Positions 1 to 11,757 are shown, numbered from the stretch's first letter. The stretch: DNA of 64,000 nucleotides from Toxonevra muliebris (GCA_963691655.1 OY829328.1:69506400-69570399); one strand, 5' to 3'. Notes: generated by a model not told the origin, from the letters alone. Numbers and translations are program-made.

Positions 1-1344
1 AAAAACAGTGGCGTTATCAAGATGTAAAAAATTACAATGAAACGACAATTCTTTCTAATTTTTTTTTTAATTCTTGAACTTTAAAATAAAAAGTTTCGGG
101 AGCTCTTTAATAAATCTGGCGGGTAAATTAAACGTTTTTGAAAATTTGTTTTTAAACTTAAAAATCCTATTTTTACCAGATAAATTGGAATTAAATTGGG
201 GTTTGCAAATAAAACTCCCTCCTTGGATTTTATAGAGATTGTGTTTAATTTATTGTAGTTAAACATCAGAAGATTTATTTTCCCTATTTTCTCCAGTTAG
301 GGGACCAATATCGAAAGGAAAGAATCAATACGATGTGCCGATAAGTACCGCATGAAATGGATTGAGTTTCAGAAGAAAACTCAGTTGAATTTACATTTTC
401 AACCCTAGGGGTTGCCATTTTCAATTTATCTAATCTCGGGACAAATTGCCATAATCAAAAGAAAAAAACGGGATTGCAATTTTCCCCCGGAACACAGAAT
501 AAATAAAATTTTTTTTGTACAGTTTATAAATTAGATTTAAAATATATCTAATTTATACAAAATAAAAATTACAAGCGTTTTATTTTTTCCCCCTTTTATT
601 TGCTTCCTCTTCCTGTTAAAGATTCTTCATTCTATTATAATATTTACTCAGGGTTGCCTTTCAAAAGTAGGTACTAAGTAACAAAATTATTCTCCTTTTA
701 TGAATGGATATTAAAACATTTTTAAGCGTGAAAACAAAAACTAAAGTTCCATAAGACCCGGGAAAAATATTTATTCTTTATAACGCTACTGTCGTTGCAC
801 TATACATAGAAGAATAAATTAGGCGTAAAGTGATGCTATTCCTACGTACACCTTTCCCCACACTCAAACGTTGCACATGAGGAGCACAACCGCCCAACCA
901 AAAAAAAGTACACGTGAATAAAGTTAATACAAGCCAAAAAAAAATATATATATACGCTTACAATGAAGGCAATTGAGCAGAATCCGAATTGCTCGGTGCG
1001 AATATGAGCGTAACGAATACAAGAGCAGGAGGATGACTTTACTAGCTTTCACATTTAACCCACTACACAAATGCTGCAACAAGCAACACGCACAACACAT
1101 ACGAATACACTCACTCACATATACACACACACACACACACAAAGAAGCATTCGCATTGAAAATGAAAAGGGACGAAAAAATCGCATGCGAATCATTTTGA
1201 AAGCCTCTGACTATGAATGTCTTTTACGAATCATTGCCGAATGTGAATGAGTTGCGTGCGATGCGATGCGGCGCAACAATGACGACGAGGCGCTTTTATG
1301 ACATTATGAAATCTGATACTATCCTGGCAGGACATTAGTCAACC
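1..1344. other. Non-coding AT-rich sequence, no gene seen
   Basis: No conserved protein segment is recognisable on either strand. The short open frames around 924-1200 are low-complexity (Cys/Val- or His/Thr-rich) products of a CA dinucleotide tract and look spurious. From about 1220 the base composition becomes less AT-rich (GCG-containing words near 1250-1290), which fits the approach to a promoter at about 1350. Confidence 0.6.
1123..1140 (+). repeat. (AC)n microsatellite
   Basis: About nine perfect AC dinucleotides, preceded by imperfect CA-rich words from about 1080. A plain microsatellite with no sign of function. Confidence 0.9.
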
Positions 1345-1347
1345 GCA

Positions 1348-1386
1348 TATTCAGTGCGAGATGAGATCTCGTTGCTGATGGAAGTG
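1348..1386 (+). promoter_or_regulatory. Candidate TATA-less core promoter (initiator)
   Basis: TCAGTG at 1351-1356 matches the arthropod initiator consensus TCAGTY closely. With the A at 1353 taken as +1, positions +28 to +32 read GGAAG, four of five matches to the downstream promoter element RGWYV. No TATA box lies 25-30 bases upstream. The local sequence is less AT-rich than its surroundings and is followed by A/C-rich text typical of fly 5' leaders. It could be a distal promoter for Vmat, 43 kb downstream on the same strand, but nothing in the sequence links the two. Such motifs also occur by chance. Confidence 0.25.
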
Positions 1387-1711
1387 TTGTTTCCAATCTG
1401 TCAGCACACATCCCAGCGAGAGTACAAAGAAGAAAAATTAATTTTACACTCACACACAGACACACATACAAGAATAAAAATATTAAAAGAAAACTTAAAT
1501 AAAAACAAAGTGTTTTTTTTTTAATAATTTTAGTTTCGACATTTATTTATTTAAAACAAAACTAAAGTGACTTTTAAAAAGTGTGTAATATTGAAAGTTA
1601 AGTGAAAATTAAGTGATTCGAGAACGTAGTATATAAAAAATAATTGCATGCGAAATATAATAACAACAAAAAAACAAGAAAAAATATGTGAAAAAATTAA
1701 AGCTTAAGGGT
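1353..1711 (+). other. Candidate noncoding first exon
   Basis: The stretch from the putative initiator to a GTAAGT donor at 1712-1717 has the look of a fly 5' untranslated leader: A/C-rich words, 'AAGTGAAAATTAAGTG' strings and no long open frame. If transcribed, it would be spliced to a downstream acceptor on the + strand, possibly toward the Vmat coding exon at 44148. This is inference from composition plus one splice site; RNA evidence would be needed to call it an exon. Confidence 0.2.
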
Positions 1712-3099
1712 GTAAGTTTATAGTTTATTTAAAAAAAAAAAAAAAAAAAACATTCATTAACTAGTTGAAAGAGAAATGTTTTTTTAAGCATCAACAAATA
1801 ATATAGAGCATGTGCAAAAATTATTTTTTGAAAAATTGTGTTTTTTGGGTTAATGCAAAATTTTTCACATCAAACTGAGTTGTATATGCTGTAATTTTAA
1901 AGGAATATTCTAGCAAAGCATCCTGAATGCAAGCTACGAAATTAGTTTGGAGATTTGTGCTAGAATTTTTAATTTATCCAAAATCAAAATAAACTTAGTA
2001 GTAAATTTTGACATTGTAAACAATTATGCGACCAAATGAAAAATCACAATGTGATTTTGTATTGAAAACTGGTTGCAAAATTGAAATTAAGCCCAAAGAA
2101 ACTTTTTTTCGAAAGGGTTTTCTTTGTAAATATTTATAAATATTTCCTTCTGAACTCTTAGATCTACCAAAATAGTTCCCTGATCATTCCGGATAATATC
2201 TATTATTTGTAATAAATAAATAAAGCCACTTCAATATAATACAAATTCTCGCTAAATTTCTCTTTCAAAGCGAAGATACCAAATTAGTCTAAATTCCTAT
2301 GTTGACAGAAATTAGTTTTTTTAATGCACAAAAACATATTTAATATTTTAATATCCCCTTCGCTTTCAGATTATACTGTAAGAATCATGAAAGAAAATTT
2401 GATAACTCCAACCAAAACTGCCTCTCATTGCTTTTGTAAATGAAAAGTTTTTATTGAAAAATTAATCATTAGTTTCTCCGATAGTAATAGACCTGCGAAT
2501 GTATAAATTGCCTTAAAAACTGCAAGCTACCTTTATTCGTATCATAAAGCAGACCCAACAACTCGAAAGCGCATAGTATTTTTATAAAAAACTAAGCACT
2601 GATCCACAACAAACTGAGGAAAATTCGTCAAATTCTGCCGCTGCACTATGGGGCAAAAATGTTTCACTCATGCTAAAAATCTATAACTTTGGTGTTTTGT
2701 AAGTAATGCCAAATAAATGTGCTTTAAAATGATATAGTTTTCAAATTTCTAGACCAAATATTAGGATAGAACGTTTTCATAATTAAAATGCGCGAACTTA
2801 AACTGGAAAGAAAAACACTTAATTTCGTTGATCTAGGAAACTATCGTTTAGGAACCGGACTACTACATGTTCTCTATTATAATAGAAGACGTTATACAGA
2901 TTTTCCTATATAATGTATTTTTTTATCAGCTGTTAAAAAAATGTTGTGTGTAGAGAGTTGAATTTAAATATAGGGCAATTGGTTTAATTTTGAGCCCATT
3001 AGCCGTGGTGTTGTTTTTACATTCCCTGCCAAAATTTATTTTTTTGTGTAACTTGTTTCGTTAAAAAACATAGTGTCCAGAAATAAACTCTGGAATGAA
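1712..3099. other. AT-rich sequence without recognisable genes
   Basis: Homopolymer A runs near 1730-1750 and generally random AT-rich sequence. GCACTATGGGGCAAAAATG at 2644 resembles a Tc1-type terminus, but I found no convincing partner. No coding segment is recognised. Confidence 0.6.
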
Positions 3100-3312
3100 A
3101 AATGCAAGCAAGTCGCTACGAATGGCAAACCTCCAAGAGTAAAAATATTCTAAGAAAAGCTTTTCACTTCACCGCTCGGTTTTGGCATAAAACTGTAGGT
3201 TCCATCCATTCGTGTGCAAATATAATTCAAACAGCATGAATAAATGCGAAAAACCTGGTCTATACTCTACATGGGCTGTTGTACTATAACAGAAGAAGAA
3301 GAGCAATAAAAT
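3100..3312 (+). mobile_element. Dispersed repeat, probable LINE 3' end (copy 1)
   Basis: The segment includes 'GGCAAACCTCCAAGAG', then 'CTAAGAAAAGCTTTTCACTT' and 'GGCATAAAACTGTAGG', and ends in a run of AGAAGAAGAAG. The same order of words recurs at about 53488-53600, so it is a dispersed repeat. Similar text ends several fly non-LTR retrotransposons in my memory, hence the LINE 3'-tail reading; that is inference. Copy 1 is diverged and has no open frame. Confidence 0.5.
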
Positions 3313-4477
3313 GATGTAACTATTTCAACAAAAATACAATTTTTTTAACCCATTCAAAATGGTATAACATTTGTAGAAAAACGACGACGAAAACTAATTT
3401 TTTATTAAAAATATTAAACTCTTTCAAAGTTATAATCAAAGTAAGACCACATTGTTTTAACAATCGTTACCCATTTCAATTGAATTTCTATGACATTTAT
3501 GAGGTGTGCCCCACTGTGCGCTCTGTAAACAAATGCATTGTCCAAATTTAACAAAATATATTAAATATTTCAATCTTTTCGGAACATCGACCCTTTTTTG
3601 ATCTAAACGATATATAAACAAACTTCCTGTACATATTCAAATCACCACATGCATTTAAAAAAAAAAAAAAAAATGTTCTAGACGAACTAAATAGCCTCTA
3701 ACAAAATTTATATAACCTCATCTGTACAAATACCCTCACTGTATCAAAAGCGCTGACAAAATTGCCACAACCACTTGTTGTACTATACTTATGTATATAC
3801 CATATAAGCAAACGCAAATTCATGAATTTTATTTTTTCAGTATTCAAAAGTATACAGTGAGCGCAATTCATTTAGCCGATTGGTATACTTTCAATTTTTA
3901 ATAGTAAAAATACAAAAATCATTTTATAGGTATTTTATTTATACTGAAGAATTTTTGAAATTTGGATTCTTTATTTAGTAGGAAAAAATTAAATAATCTG
4001 GATAAAAGTTATACTATAATATTTTCCTTTATTTCTACTACATGAAACTAAAACAAAAATACGGTTTTGTATCACTTCGATGAATTTGGCAGGACTTTTC
4101 TCCCAACTTTTCTTATTATACCTTTTAGTTCGGAAACATTGATAAGTTGGCCTCGGTTTTGAGTTAAATTATCGGACATCCCCCAAATGCTGTTTATAAG
4201 TTTTTATCCTGCCCTGCCCAACAAGGCAAATTTTGTTTAAAAAAAATATTAAGGAATAGCATTTTTCATTCTGAACAACTTTTGTTGTATGACTTTTTCA
4301 ATATCTTAATTCAAGTGTTAAAGTCCGAAATTACCTAGTGGGCCATATTCGTTGGGTAGTATCAAGTAAAATAGAAATGCAAAACTTTTTTTTAATATCT
4401 TTATTGGGAAAAATAACCAAAAATTAAAATTTATATTCGTGCGGGCTAATGTAAGTTTATTTTCAAACAGTGGAGAA

Positions 4478-4660
4478 CTCTCTCGTTTTGATGGGTATTC
4501 TTGAGAAATGGAATAATTTCTGCATCCAGAATATCCGTAGAATTGTAACAGTTAATTTTTTCATAACATAGAAAAATTTTGAATTTTCTAAAGAATGAAA
4601 AACCGACCACCACCAAAATATCGGCTTAGCTATGCTTTCTGTTGGTTTCAAATCATGCCA
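4478..4660 (-). pseudogene. Tc1-type transposase fragment
   Basis: On the minus strand one frame reads through phrases typical of the middle of Tc1 transposases: a '...EKINCYNSTDILDAEIIPFL' stretch, then 'KNTHQNERV', where the family usually has 'G.IN...Y..IL...LLPFL' before the 'QDNAPxH' motif. Upstream the frame shifts near an Ile-Phe-Trp-rich segment corresponding to the 'VMVWGAIS' region. The catalytic DDE residues are not all present. It sits inside the TA-flanked element 3855-6005 and is presumably that element's decayed transposase. Confidence 0.55.
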
Positions 4661-4741
4661 GAACTCGCTAAATCCATTTAAAACTGTATTTATAAGAAAA
4701 AGATCAATTTCTCCTTTCTGACGTTTCTTAATAGATGGTTC

Positions 4742-4845
4742 TAAAGTTTATACTTTCCAAAAAGAAAATTCACTGTGATATTTCCACGGATATTTAGGAA
4801 GCAGAAGTTATTCTATTCGTCAGGGACACAACTAAAACGAGAGAG
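4742..4845 (+). repeat. Inverted partial copy of the transposase segment
   Basis: The reverse complement of this stretch aligns with 4478-4570: both begin CTCTCTCGTTTT and continue through shared blocks (GAATAATTTCTGC versus GAATAACTTCTGC, and ATATCCGTRGAA). The two pieces therefore form an imperfect inverted repeat with about 170 bp between them. Read on the + strand, this copy encodes the diverged transposase segment. It is either an internal inversion/duplication or a second inserted element. Confidence 0.6.
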
Positions 4846-5368
4846 TTTTCCAAAGGATAACTTTGCTTTTAATAGTTCATGACATTTCATTCATTCATTA
4901 AAGATAAAACTACACTAGCCAGGCCGAAGACTTGCCTTTAACCCAATTAAGAATATTTGGGTTAGCTGGTTAAAGTGATGGTTTAGACCATCAACCCAAT
5001 TAGCGCTTATGCACATGCTCAGCCAGTTGATTGTTAATGTAGGTGGTTTTTGGGATTTACGTAAGGATTTTGTATTTTTCAAAAGATTTAAGAACTTTTT
5101 ACCGCATATTTCAGATAGTTCCTCCCTGCTGCTGAAGTATGACTTATTTATGGTTTTCGCTCTGACTCTTCCTAAAGCCGGGTACTCGCAGAATAAAGTT
5201 TATTTTTTCTCCGGGTACTTACAGCTACGACATTAGTTGTTTAGAAGCCAGTAATGACTGCAGCCAATCTTGAGATAACCTTTTGCTTTCTATTGATTAG
5301 TTGTAATGATCAGCTCCAATTGTAGTTTAGCCATAACACTCTACTGGTCAAATTATCAACTTGTTTCG

Positions 5369-5820
5369 TTAACAATTAACTTTAGCAATTTCACTCTTGG
5401 ATGAGCTTAGTGGTATGAATATTAATTCAGCCTGAGATCCATGCTGGGCAGATCCCTTTGAGGCCAATTCGTCAACCTTTTCATTGTTTTCTATGCACCG
5501 ATGTTGGGGAACCCACATTAAAGCAACGCTGTGTAGTCGGGTTAGATCCATAAGGGTCTCCCTGCATTAGATTATATGTTGTGACTGCCGAATCCAGAGC
5601 TACGATTACAGCTTGGCTATTCGAAAGGATAGTGGTATTAGTTTTAAATGTATGATCTGCTTCCAGCATCGTATACGCCTCCCGAATTGATAACATTTAT
5701 GCCTGGAATACATTGGCTGAATTAGAGAGCCAGAACGATCGATTAATGCCCACTCTCTCCGAGAAAATTCTTGCTTCAACGCTCCAGGAGGATACTGAAT
5801 GATAATTTTTTTTTTAAATG
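5369..5820 (-). pseudogene. LINE RNase H domain remnant
   Basis: Three overlapping minus-strand frames together give the order of a non-LTR retrotransposon RNase H. Near 5790-5700 is a 'GINRSFWLSNSANVFQA' start region, then 'MLSIREAYTML' and 'ILSNSQAVIVALDS' (family: LSDSQAAIxAL), then 'VALMWVPQHRCIENNEKVDELASKGS' in pieces (family: VWVPGHxGIxGNExADELAxxG). The usual His of WVPGH is kept in a WVPQH context. At least two frameshifts separate the blocks. RNase H domains occur in the I, LOA, R1 and Ingi type LINEs but not in typical Jockey or CR1 elements. Confidence 0.75.
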
Positions 5821-6007
5821 TCAATGTTTCGGTAGTTGAGTGAAAACTTCACAAAAATATCCCAAAAAACTCATCGAAATTATGATAAATCTAATTTTTG
5901 ATTTAACTTCGTGTAATAGAGGTAAAATGAAATACTTTTTCTACATTAATTAATTTTTTCATATTATTTATTTATAGAATTTGGCTAAATGAAATGCGCT
6001 TACTGTA

Positions 6008-7200
6008 TTTCAAGCTCAATGTTTTCCAAAAAAAATTACAATATGTGTATATGACATGAAAACCTTAAGCTATTGAAAAGCTTTTTTAACTTTAAACTTG
6101 AGCCCTTCATTAAACTCCTTCATCAAAATGCTTCGAAAATACAAAAAAAAAAAAAAAGAAAGGATTTTGGTGCTTGCCATGATTGCCTACCCAATATGAC
6201 TGAAGCACATATCAAAGTCAAAAACATTTTTAAACACTTGAAAATTATACACGAAATCAATTGGAAATACCAGCCAGATAGATGCTTGACCAACGTCATA
6301 CATGGATAAAACAAACGAACAAACAAGTAAACATCCTTAACCAGGGGGCAACAATTAACAATGACAATTGTCGTTTGCAAATGACAACAAATTTTTATGA
6401 AATCGCTGACGTATTAAAAACTATTGATTTAATTTACATATGAACATAAATACTTAGTATATAGTACATTAGTAAATAAGCAAAAACGGAAATGCTTTGT
6501 TAATTTTGTTTGTAGTCAGTTGGCAAATAATCAAAAATTAACATTCTTAGGCTCTCTTAAAAAAATCATTAAAGCATACACATTTTATTTACACTTATCA
6601 CAAAGATTTAAAATTTTTTTTGTTTAAAAATAATTTCTCATTCAATAAATAAAAAAAGTGAAGAGATACTTGAGACCTACCCAACATATTCGCATGCTGT
6701 CTGTATATTTATATTTATTCAATTTTAATATAAACACCTGGAGGGTATTTGTCGACGATAAAAAAATTTCGACATATGTACGTCAATTTGAAAACAGAAA
6801 AAAAAATTTGTCTTCTCCATTTTATATACCTACATATGAAGTAAAACATATGTATGTATATGAAGTTTGATTTAAATTTATCTTATGAATATATAAAAAC
6901 TGCCAAATAAAAAGGTTAATGACAGTTAAATAAGAAATAAGCTTAGTTAATATTGTTTTTAACTAATGAAGTAATCTGTGTTTGGGTGATTTTGCATTAT
7001 TCAAATTTATGAATTTATGAATAAAAATATTGAGTTTTTATTGTTTTTGAAGTCGCGCGTAAGTTTGCAATGCGACATAATTTTGTCAAGCAATGTGCAT
7101 GAGGGGCTAAATATCAATATTCCGTAACTGAATTCACGATCAAACTATAAAATAAACAATTCATAAATAGTTTTAATTCAATATAACATATTAATTACAT
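6008..7200. other. AT-rich sequence, no gene recognised
   Basis: Open frames here (for example 6073-6309 and its antisense, and 6658-6870) have biased Lys/Phe/Asn composition and no recognisable family. No repeats or structural RNA were seen. Confidence 0.6.
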
Positions 7201-7412
7201 ACACACACACGCCTATGGCAGAAACAACAAAGTGTAGCGTCGCCATCTTAAAATTTATGACAGTTATACATTTCACATACAGATGGCGCAAATGTCCAAG
7301 GAATTACGTGAAGATGTCGCACATAAAAAGAGTTCGTTTACAATTGTCATCGACATTACCGGTACAGAGTTGCAATTTTTGTTCTAGTATTAATCCCAAA
7401 AAAAAAAATTGG

Positions 7413-7607
7413 TTGTGTATTAACGAACACAAGGCAGAAGTGAAACTCCTTGTGAACTAAACGAAACACAAGCAAATGAAATTAAAAAACACAAGCCAAT
7501 GAAGTAAAAAATTTAGCCATTGAAAAATTTCATTTGCTTGTTATTTGCTTGTGTTTCGTTTAGTTCACAAGAAGTTTCACTTCTGCCTTGTGTTCGTTAA
7601 TACACAA
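7413..7607. mobile_element. Hairpin MITE / foldback element with ~65-bp arms
   Basis: Left arm 7413-7476 and right arm 7543-7607 are almost exact reverse complements. TTGTGTATTAACGAACACAA on the left is matched by TTGTGTTCGTTAATACACAA on the right; the arms share an internal 'GGCAGAAGTGAAACT' and a 'GTGAACTAAACGAAACACAAGCAAAT' block apart from a one- to two-base difference. The 66-bp loop repeats 'ACACAAGC.AATGAA' words. No coding capacity. The very high arm similarity suggests a recent or gene-converted structure. The target duplication could not be fixed by eye. Confidence 0.75.
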
Positions 7608-7700
7608 TTTAGTTTTTTGTTTATTCCCAGTTGCAGTATATTCGCAGAGCCGCTCCTACCCTGGGTCATCTAGTGGTCCCATACTAGCTTCGAGATCCTA

Positions 7701-7877
7701 GAGGGTTACTCTGTAGTTCGATCCGAAAGAAAGTTTACTCGAATTCGAACGATTGGTACTCTAGAAAACATTTTAGAATAATATTTGTTCGATGTTCAGT
7801 TTTAATTTTGTGCTTTTCGGATCGAATTTGGCATTCGAATAGAACTCCATTTTGAATCGAACTACAGAGTAACCTCC
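7701..7877. mobile_element. Short inverted-repeat element (MITE-like)
   Basis: GGGTTACTCTGTAGTTCGAT on the left (7701-7725) is the reverse complement of ATCGAACTACAGAGTAACCT on the right (7854-7877), with weaker similarity continuing inward around CGAATTCG / CGAATAG. The total is about 177 bp with no open frame, consistent with a MITE. The superfamily cannot be assigned without the target duplication. Confidence 0.6.
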
Positions 7878-9070
7878 CACGATTATGGTTATAGCTTTTT
7901 TCAAGCAAGTTAGATCCCAAACTCTCTTTTCGTTTTCCTGATTAGTGTAGCGTTTTTCAGGTAGAAGTTATGGTCGCGTTAAGAAGACGCTCACTGTTGC
8001 GAATAAACACGTTAAGGTGATTTCTGAAAACGCACAAACTATGCAAACTGCTCAAGTTTGTGAGCTCGCACTGTCAAAATTTGTATGAAAAACTTCATGC
8101 ACAAACTAGGTAAATTTACGCTATGAATCCAATGCGCAAATGATCCCGTAACACAGTCAACTTCGCACCGCCGTCGTTTTTCAGCCTTAGTTCTTCAGCT
8201 AAGCCGTAGCCGCCGTACAAATGAACAACACAGTACAGAATATGAAGTGGATATTATTAGAAAAATTATTTGATTTTTTCGCTAGTTCAAAAGCTTCTCA
8301 GATTTTTTCATTCGGAAATTCGAATTCGGAATTGTCAACAGTGCAAAAATGGTTTTTAGTGAAAACACAAAATTTTAGAAATAATTTTTTTTTAATTTAT
8401 AAACGCCTTTCTGAAACATGGAAAATAAAAAGAGAAATTTACAAAAACAAACTGGCAAAAAGAAAGAAAATTAAAGAAATGGAATACAACAATTGAAACG
8501 AAAAAAAAAATACACGTGCCATTGAGATGTTGATGGCTCGAAGTTAACTGGGGCTATTTTTTTTGTTCAAGAAATCTTTTTATGAAAAAACAAATATCAA
8601 AAGAGAACCAAATTACTTGTTGGTGTTTGTTTTGTTATTTGTGTATGCAGATAATTCGTTAAATAATTCTGAGAAATATCGCTACTCATGTTTTCTCTCT
8701 CTCATTTATTATTTACTCCCGCTTAAGCGATGATTTTTACAAATATGAAAGCAATGCTTTGTTAAATGAGTGAATTTTAAAGAACTTTCGACGCTAATAT
8801 TTTGGAATTGGCTCAACCAATTTTTGGCTAACCTACTCGCCAAGCTCTTTAAATTGATATATAATTTGACAGTGTAGCACTTCTGGATCTTCTGGAATAA
8901 AATTGTAGTTACACTAATAAATGTATAGATTTTATATCACATTTGACCATCTCAACACAACCTAACCCGTCTAGCGTATTTTTAAGCATGTTTGTTCAAA
9001 ATATTTGATCGTGTAAACGCCTGTAATGACAATAAATCAACCATCCTAGAGGCTTATTTGTAGCGATTTA
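7878..9070. other. No recognised gene; one doubtful small frame
   Basis: An ATG-initiated 91-codon frame at 8221-8496 follows a slightly GC-richer segment (8160-8220). Its product is Lys/Phe/Asn-rich with no recognisable family, so I do not call it a gene. A TC-rich stretch at about 8694-8706 and 'CAACCTAACCC' near 8960, a word common in LINE tails, are the only other items. Confidence 0.5.
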
Positions 9071-9074
9071 TTTG

Positions 9075-9330
9075 ATATGAATATTTGCATCTACATTGAC
9101 AGTCATGCAGCAATCAAGTTCCTTGTTCACTACATCAAAGCTTGTTCTTGACTTGTCATTCGCAGGTCGACTTATATTAAGTACCTAGGCATATGGATAT
9201 CTCAGGCAACTGCGAGATCGAGATTTAACTAAACGGGGTTTGTATAATGCCGATATTCCACCCTACCGCACTGCTGGTGTTCTTCAGATTTCTCCTAAAC
9301 TAGAGCTAATTCAGCCAATGGGCCAATGGA
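9075..9330 (+). pseudogene. LINE RNase H domain remnant (+ strand)
   Basis: One frame reads 'ICIYIDSHAAIKFLVHYIKA', matching the RNase H 'I.SDSQAAIKAL' block with the catalytic Asp in a DSHAA context. After a gap and a frame change comes 'ISGNCEIEI' followed by 'NGVCIMPIFH', corresponding to 'GIxGNExADELAxxGxxxPI'. The VWVPGH block between them is missing. It is one of at least six decayed RNase H pieces in the window and the only one on the + strand. Confidence 0.6.
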
Positions 9331-10504
9331 CTTGAACTCAGTATACTCATACGAAAATCACTCCCTAAGTGACTCGTTTGTCTATATTTTTGAGTACCAA
9401 TTTCAAGCACAGTGTAATTAATAAATTAATTAAACTGAAACTAGTGAATGCATATGTTAAAGGTAGAAAATAATTGGTGGTTGTTACAGCTTTAAGTTTG
9501 ATTGTTTTACTGAGTTGAACGGTTCTGAGTCGATGCAATTCAAGTAGTTCCGACCCGTAGATCTGACTGTTCTAGGAACCATTCGACAGTATCACGTCAG
9601 TTAGTTTAAATGAGAGAAAGATTGAAACCAATTGGCAAGAATTGACTAATTGTAGTGCCAGAGAGTTCCATGGTAGAAAAATCACTTCATGTTTTTGGAT
9701 GTCAGATGACCTTCTTTGAGGAGGTTTGCCCACCTGAAAAGAGGATTGTCCTCATGAAAAGAGAAAATTTGTACTCCTTTGCACATTTTTGAAAAAATTT
9801 TAATTTTTTGCCGAATGTATTATTCCTCTTTAACTCTATTAATTAATTAAAAAGCAATTTCGTTAGAAAAAGCCAAAAAGGAATAAAGACTAATTTAATT
9901 TGGTACACTCAAACCATAATATAAGCAAAACTAACCTTAGGTTTGATTTTATCGTAAATTAAAAAGTTATTTACTTTAATCCCATATAAAATTTGAATTA
10001 GATAAATTTTTTTAAAATGTCACTTATTATTTTCTTTTAGTTCTGCCTGAATCCACTTTAGAATGTCAACTTTTTTGAAAAGGCTCTTTTTTAAGCCATT
10101 GAGTTATATATGAGAACAAAAAAATTATAAAAGCATTCAGGAGCTGAAAAAAACTTAACGATTTAGAACCTTTTAAATTAGGTTATCCCAATAGAAAAAT
10201 TCCTCATTCTAAATTTGACTCTGATGGGAGTCCTTTTAGTATCCTTTTGTTGTCTGGACCGGCTTCACTAAAATTCAAATTATTAAAATAAAAATATTTA
10301 AAATATAATGAGCAATAAAAAATCCAATGGTCTGGCTCATTATAAAAATAATTTTTTTTTAGTTACTTGTCAGCTCAATAAACACAACCAATTTCTCATA
10401 AACCAAAAATGACAGAAAATAACAACAATAACATGAAATCATGCCATACTTACCTACTACTTCATTTAAAACGATGAAATAACTCAAGTCTCAAATGATC
10501 CCAC
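9331..10504. other. AT-rich sequence, no gene recognised
   Basis: No coding segment, structured RNA or convincing repeat seen. Composition becomes CAA-rich towards the right edge, where the candidate noncoding exon begins. Confidence 0.6.
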
Positions 10505-10506
10505 AG

Positions 10507-10778
10507 GAATTCAACGTTGAACAATTTCACCCACCAACAACAACAGCAACTACAATAATACCATCAACGTTGCACAACGTTTGCTAAACGCCATCAGCAA
10601 CAACAACAACAACCATAATAACATTGCAATAGATAACAACAACAACAACTAGTACAAAGTAACACCAACACCGACGATATTAACCAGCAAAAAAAGTAAA
10701 GTACGAAAAACCACCACTACTACCACTTACAACACATCATAATCACCCACCAACACACCACCGAAATTACCATCAAAG
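10507..10778 (+). other. Candidate noncoding exon (CAA/CAC-rich leader)
   Basis: A 272-base stretch bounded by an AG acceptor (CCCACAG, 10500-10506, with a weak pyrimidine tract) and a good donor, AAAG|GTAAGC, at 10779. It is rich in CAACAACAA, CACCAACA and ACCACCAC words, as many fly 5' leaders and low-complexity exons are, but all frames contain stops, so it would be untranslated. It is on the same strand as Vmat. The alternative is a plain microsatellite-like CAN tract. Confidence 0.3.
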
Positions 10779-11586
10779 GTAAGCAACAAAAAATATTGTA
10801 AAATCATCACCACAAGGAATTGCATGGAGTTAAGTCTCTGTGGATAGGGAATTCAAAATGAAATTGCATGATTTGAAAGTAAAATTGTTTGAAAGCTGTT
10901 GAGGAAAATGAAAAACAAGAAAAATCAAATGAAAGCAACAAGTTGTTTGGCATTAATAAAATATGTTGAGGTTATGTATGTATGTAATCCTGTATGGAAA
11001 GCGTTACCCATTCTCTGGCGTTGGTATTTGTAGGTTGAGCTCGTACAATTTTTGAAGAAAGTTTTAAAATACATAGGCAATTTTAGGTCATTGTCTTTAG
11101 AAACAATGGTCATGGTGCCCGTTTTTTAGTTTAAACCATACTGTTTAAAGAATAGGAAAAATACATTTTTTTTCTAGTTTAAGACGTTCATATATATCAA
11201 CGACCTCTTATAAACTATGGTGCAGAACAATGGCCTCACTTATGTTTCAACACATTTACTGGTTCTAAGAGATTTTATAATAAATTTATTAAATTTTTAT
11301 GAAAGAAAACTAAAAATAAGTTAATTTAAAATAAAAATTATTTAATAAATATTTGCTAAATGCACTAAAATTCAATCTTTGTTTTTTTATTTTTAATGGT
11401 TCATAACTATAGACCCATTGTGAACTTTTTCGATTTGCTTCAAGTTTTGGTCAGTGACGGATCGTTTCTTTAGAATTTAATGTTCAATTATTTCAATGCC
11501 ACGCGTTCCGTAATTAAATTACAAAAAATAATGCACTGATTTTCGGCCCCAGTAATTGTGAGTTTACTAAAACACTTAACAGGTCT

Positions 11587-11757
11587 AATAGACTTATTCG
11601 AAAATATTTGAAGAATAAAGTAATTACCGAACGAGATATGTGCTGCATTATCAACATGGCAAGCGAGTCAAGAAAAAATAAACACCAAATTGCGAAAAAA
11701 TGTGGCTTAAATATCTCTCGATGGACGGCAATTCGTGTTTTGAAGCTCTCTCCGTAA
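11587..11757 (+). pseudogene. Tc1 transposase N-terminal (paired-like HTH) fragment
   Basis: The frame gives 'KVITERDMCCIINMASESRK', then 'NKHQIAKKCGLNISRWTAIRV' and 'LKLSP' before a stop. This follows the pattern of the second helix-turn-helix of Tc1-family transposases (LTxRDxRxIxRLASxSxKSAxxIAxExGLNVSxxTVxRxLK). The downstream catalytic domain is not recognisable. It lies inside the IR/DR element 11213-13237 in the expected orientation, after the left repeat. Confidence 0.65.

Larger units (their letters stand above)
3855..6005 (-). mobile_element. Degenerate Tc1-like transposon with TA target duplication
   Basis: The left end reads CAGTGAGCGCAATTCATTT and the right end, reverse-complemented, CAGTAAGCGCATTTCATTT. 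These are about 25-bp inverted termini with two or three mismatches that continue to GCC, each flanked by TA (3853-3854 and 6006-6007). TA duplication and a CAGT terminus fit the Tc1/mariner superfamily. A Tc1-type transposase piece lies inside on the - strand (about 4478-4620), partly duplicated in inverted orientation at 4742-4845. A LINE RNase H remnant (5369-5800) lies inside it and must be a later insertion or rearrangement. The element is dead: no open frame over about 75 codons and multiple frame breaks. Confidence 0.7.

Noticed and set aside
2644..3515. Possible Tc1-type element ends (CACTATGGGGCA and CACAGTGGGGCA)
   Set aside because: Only about 11 terminal bases match and no inward similarity or transposase was seen.
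8221..8496. ATG-initiated 91-codon frame
   Set aside because: Lys/Phe/Asn-rich product with no family resemblance, in AT-rich DNA where such frames occur by chance.
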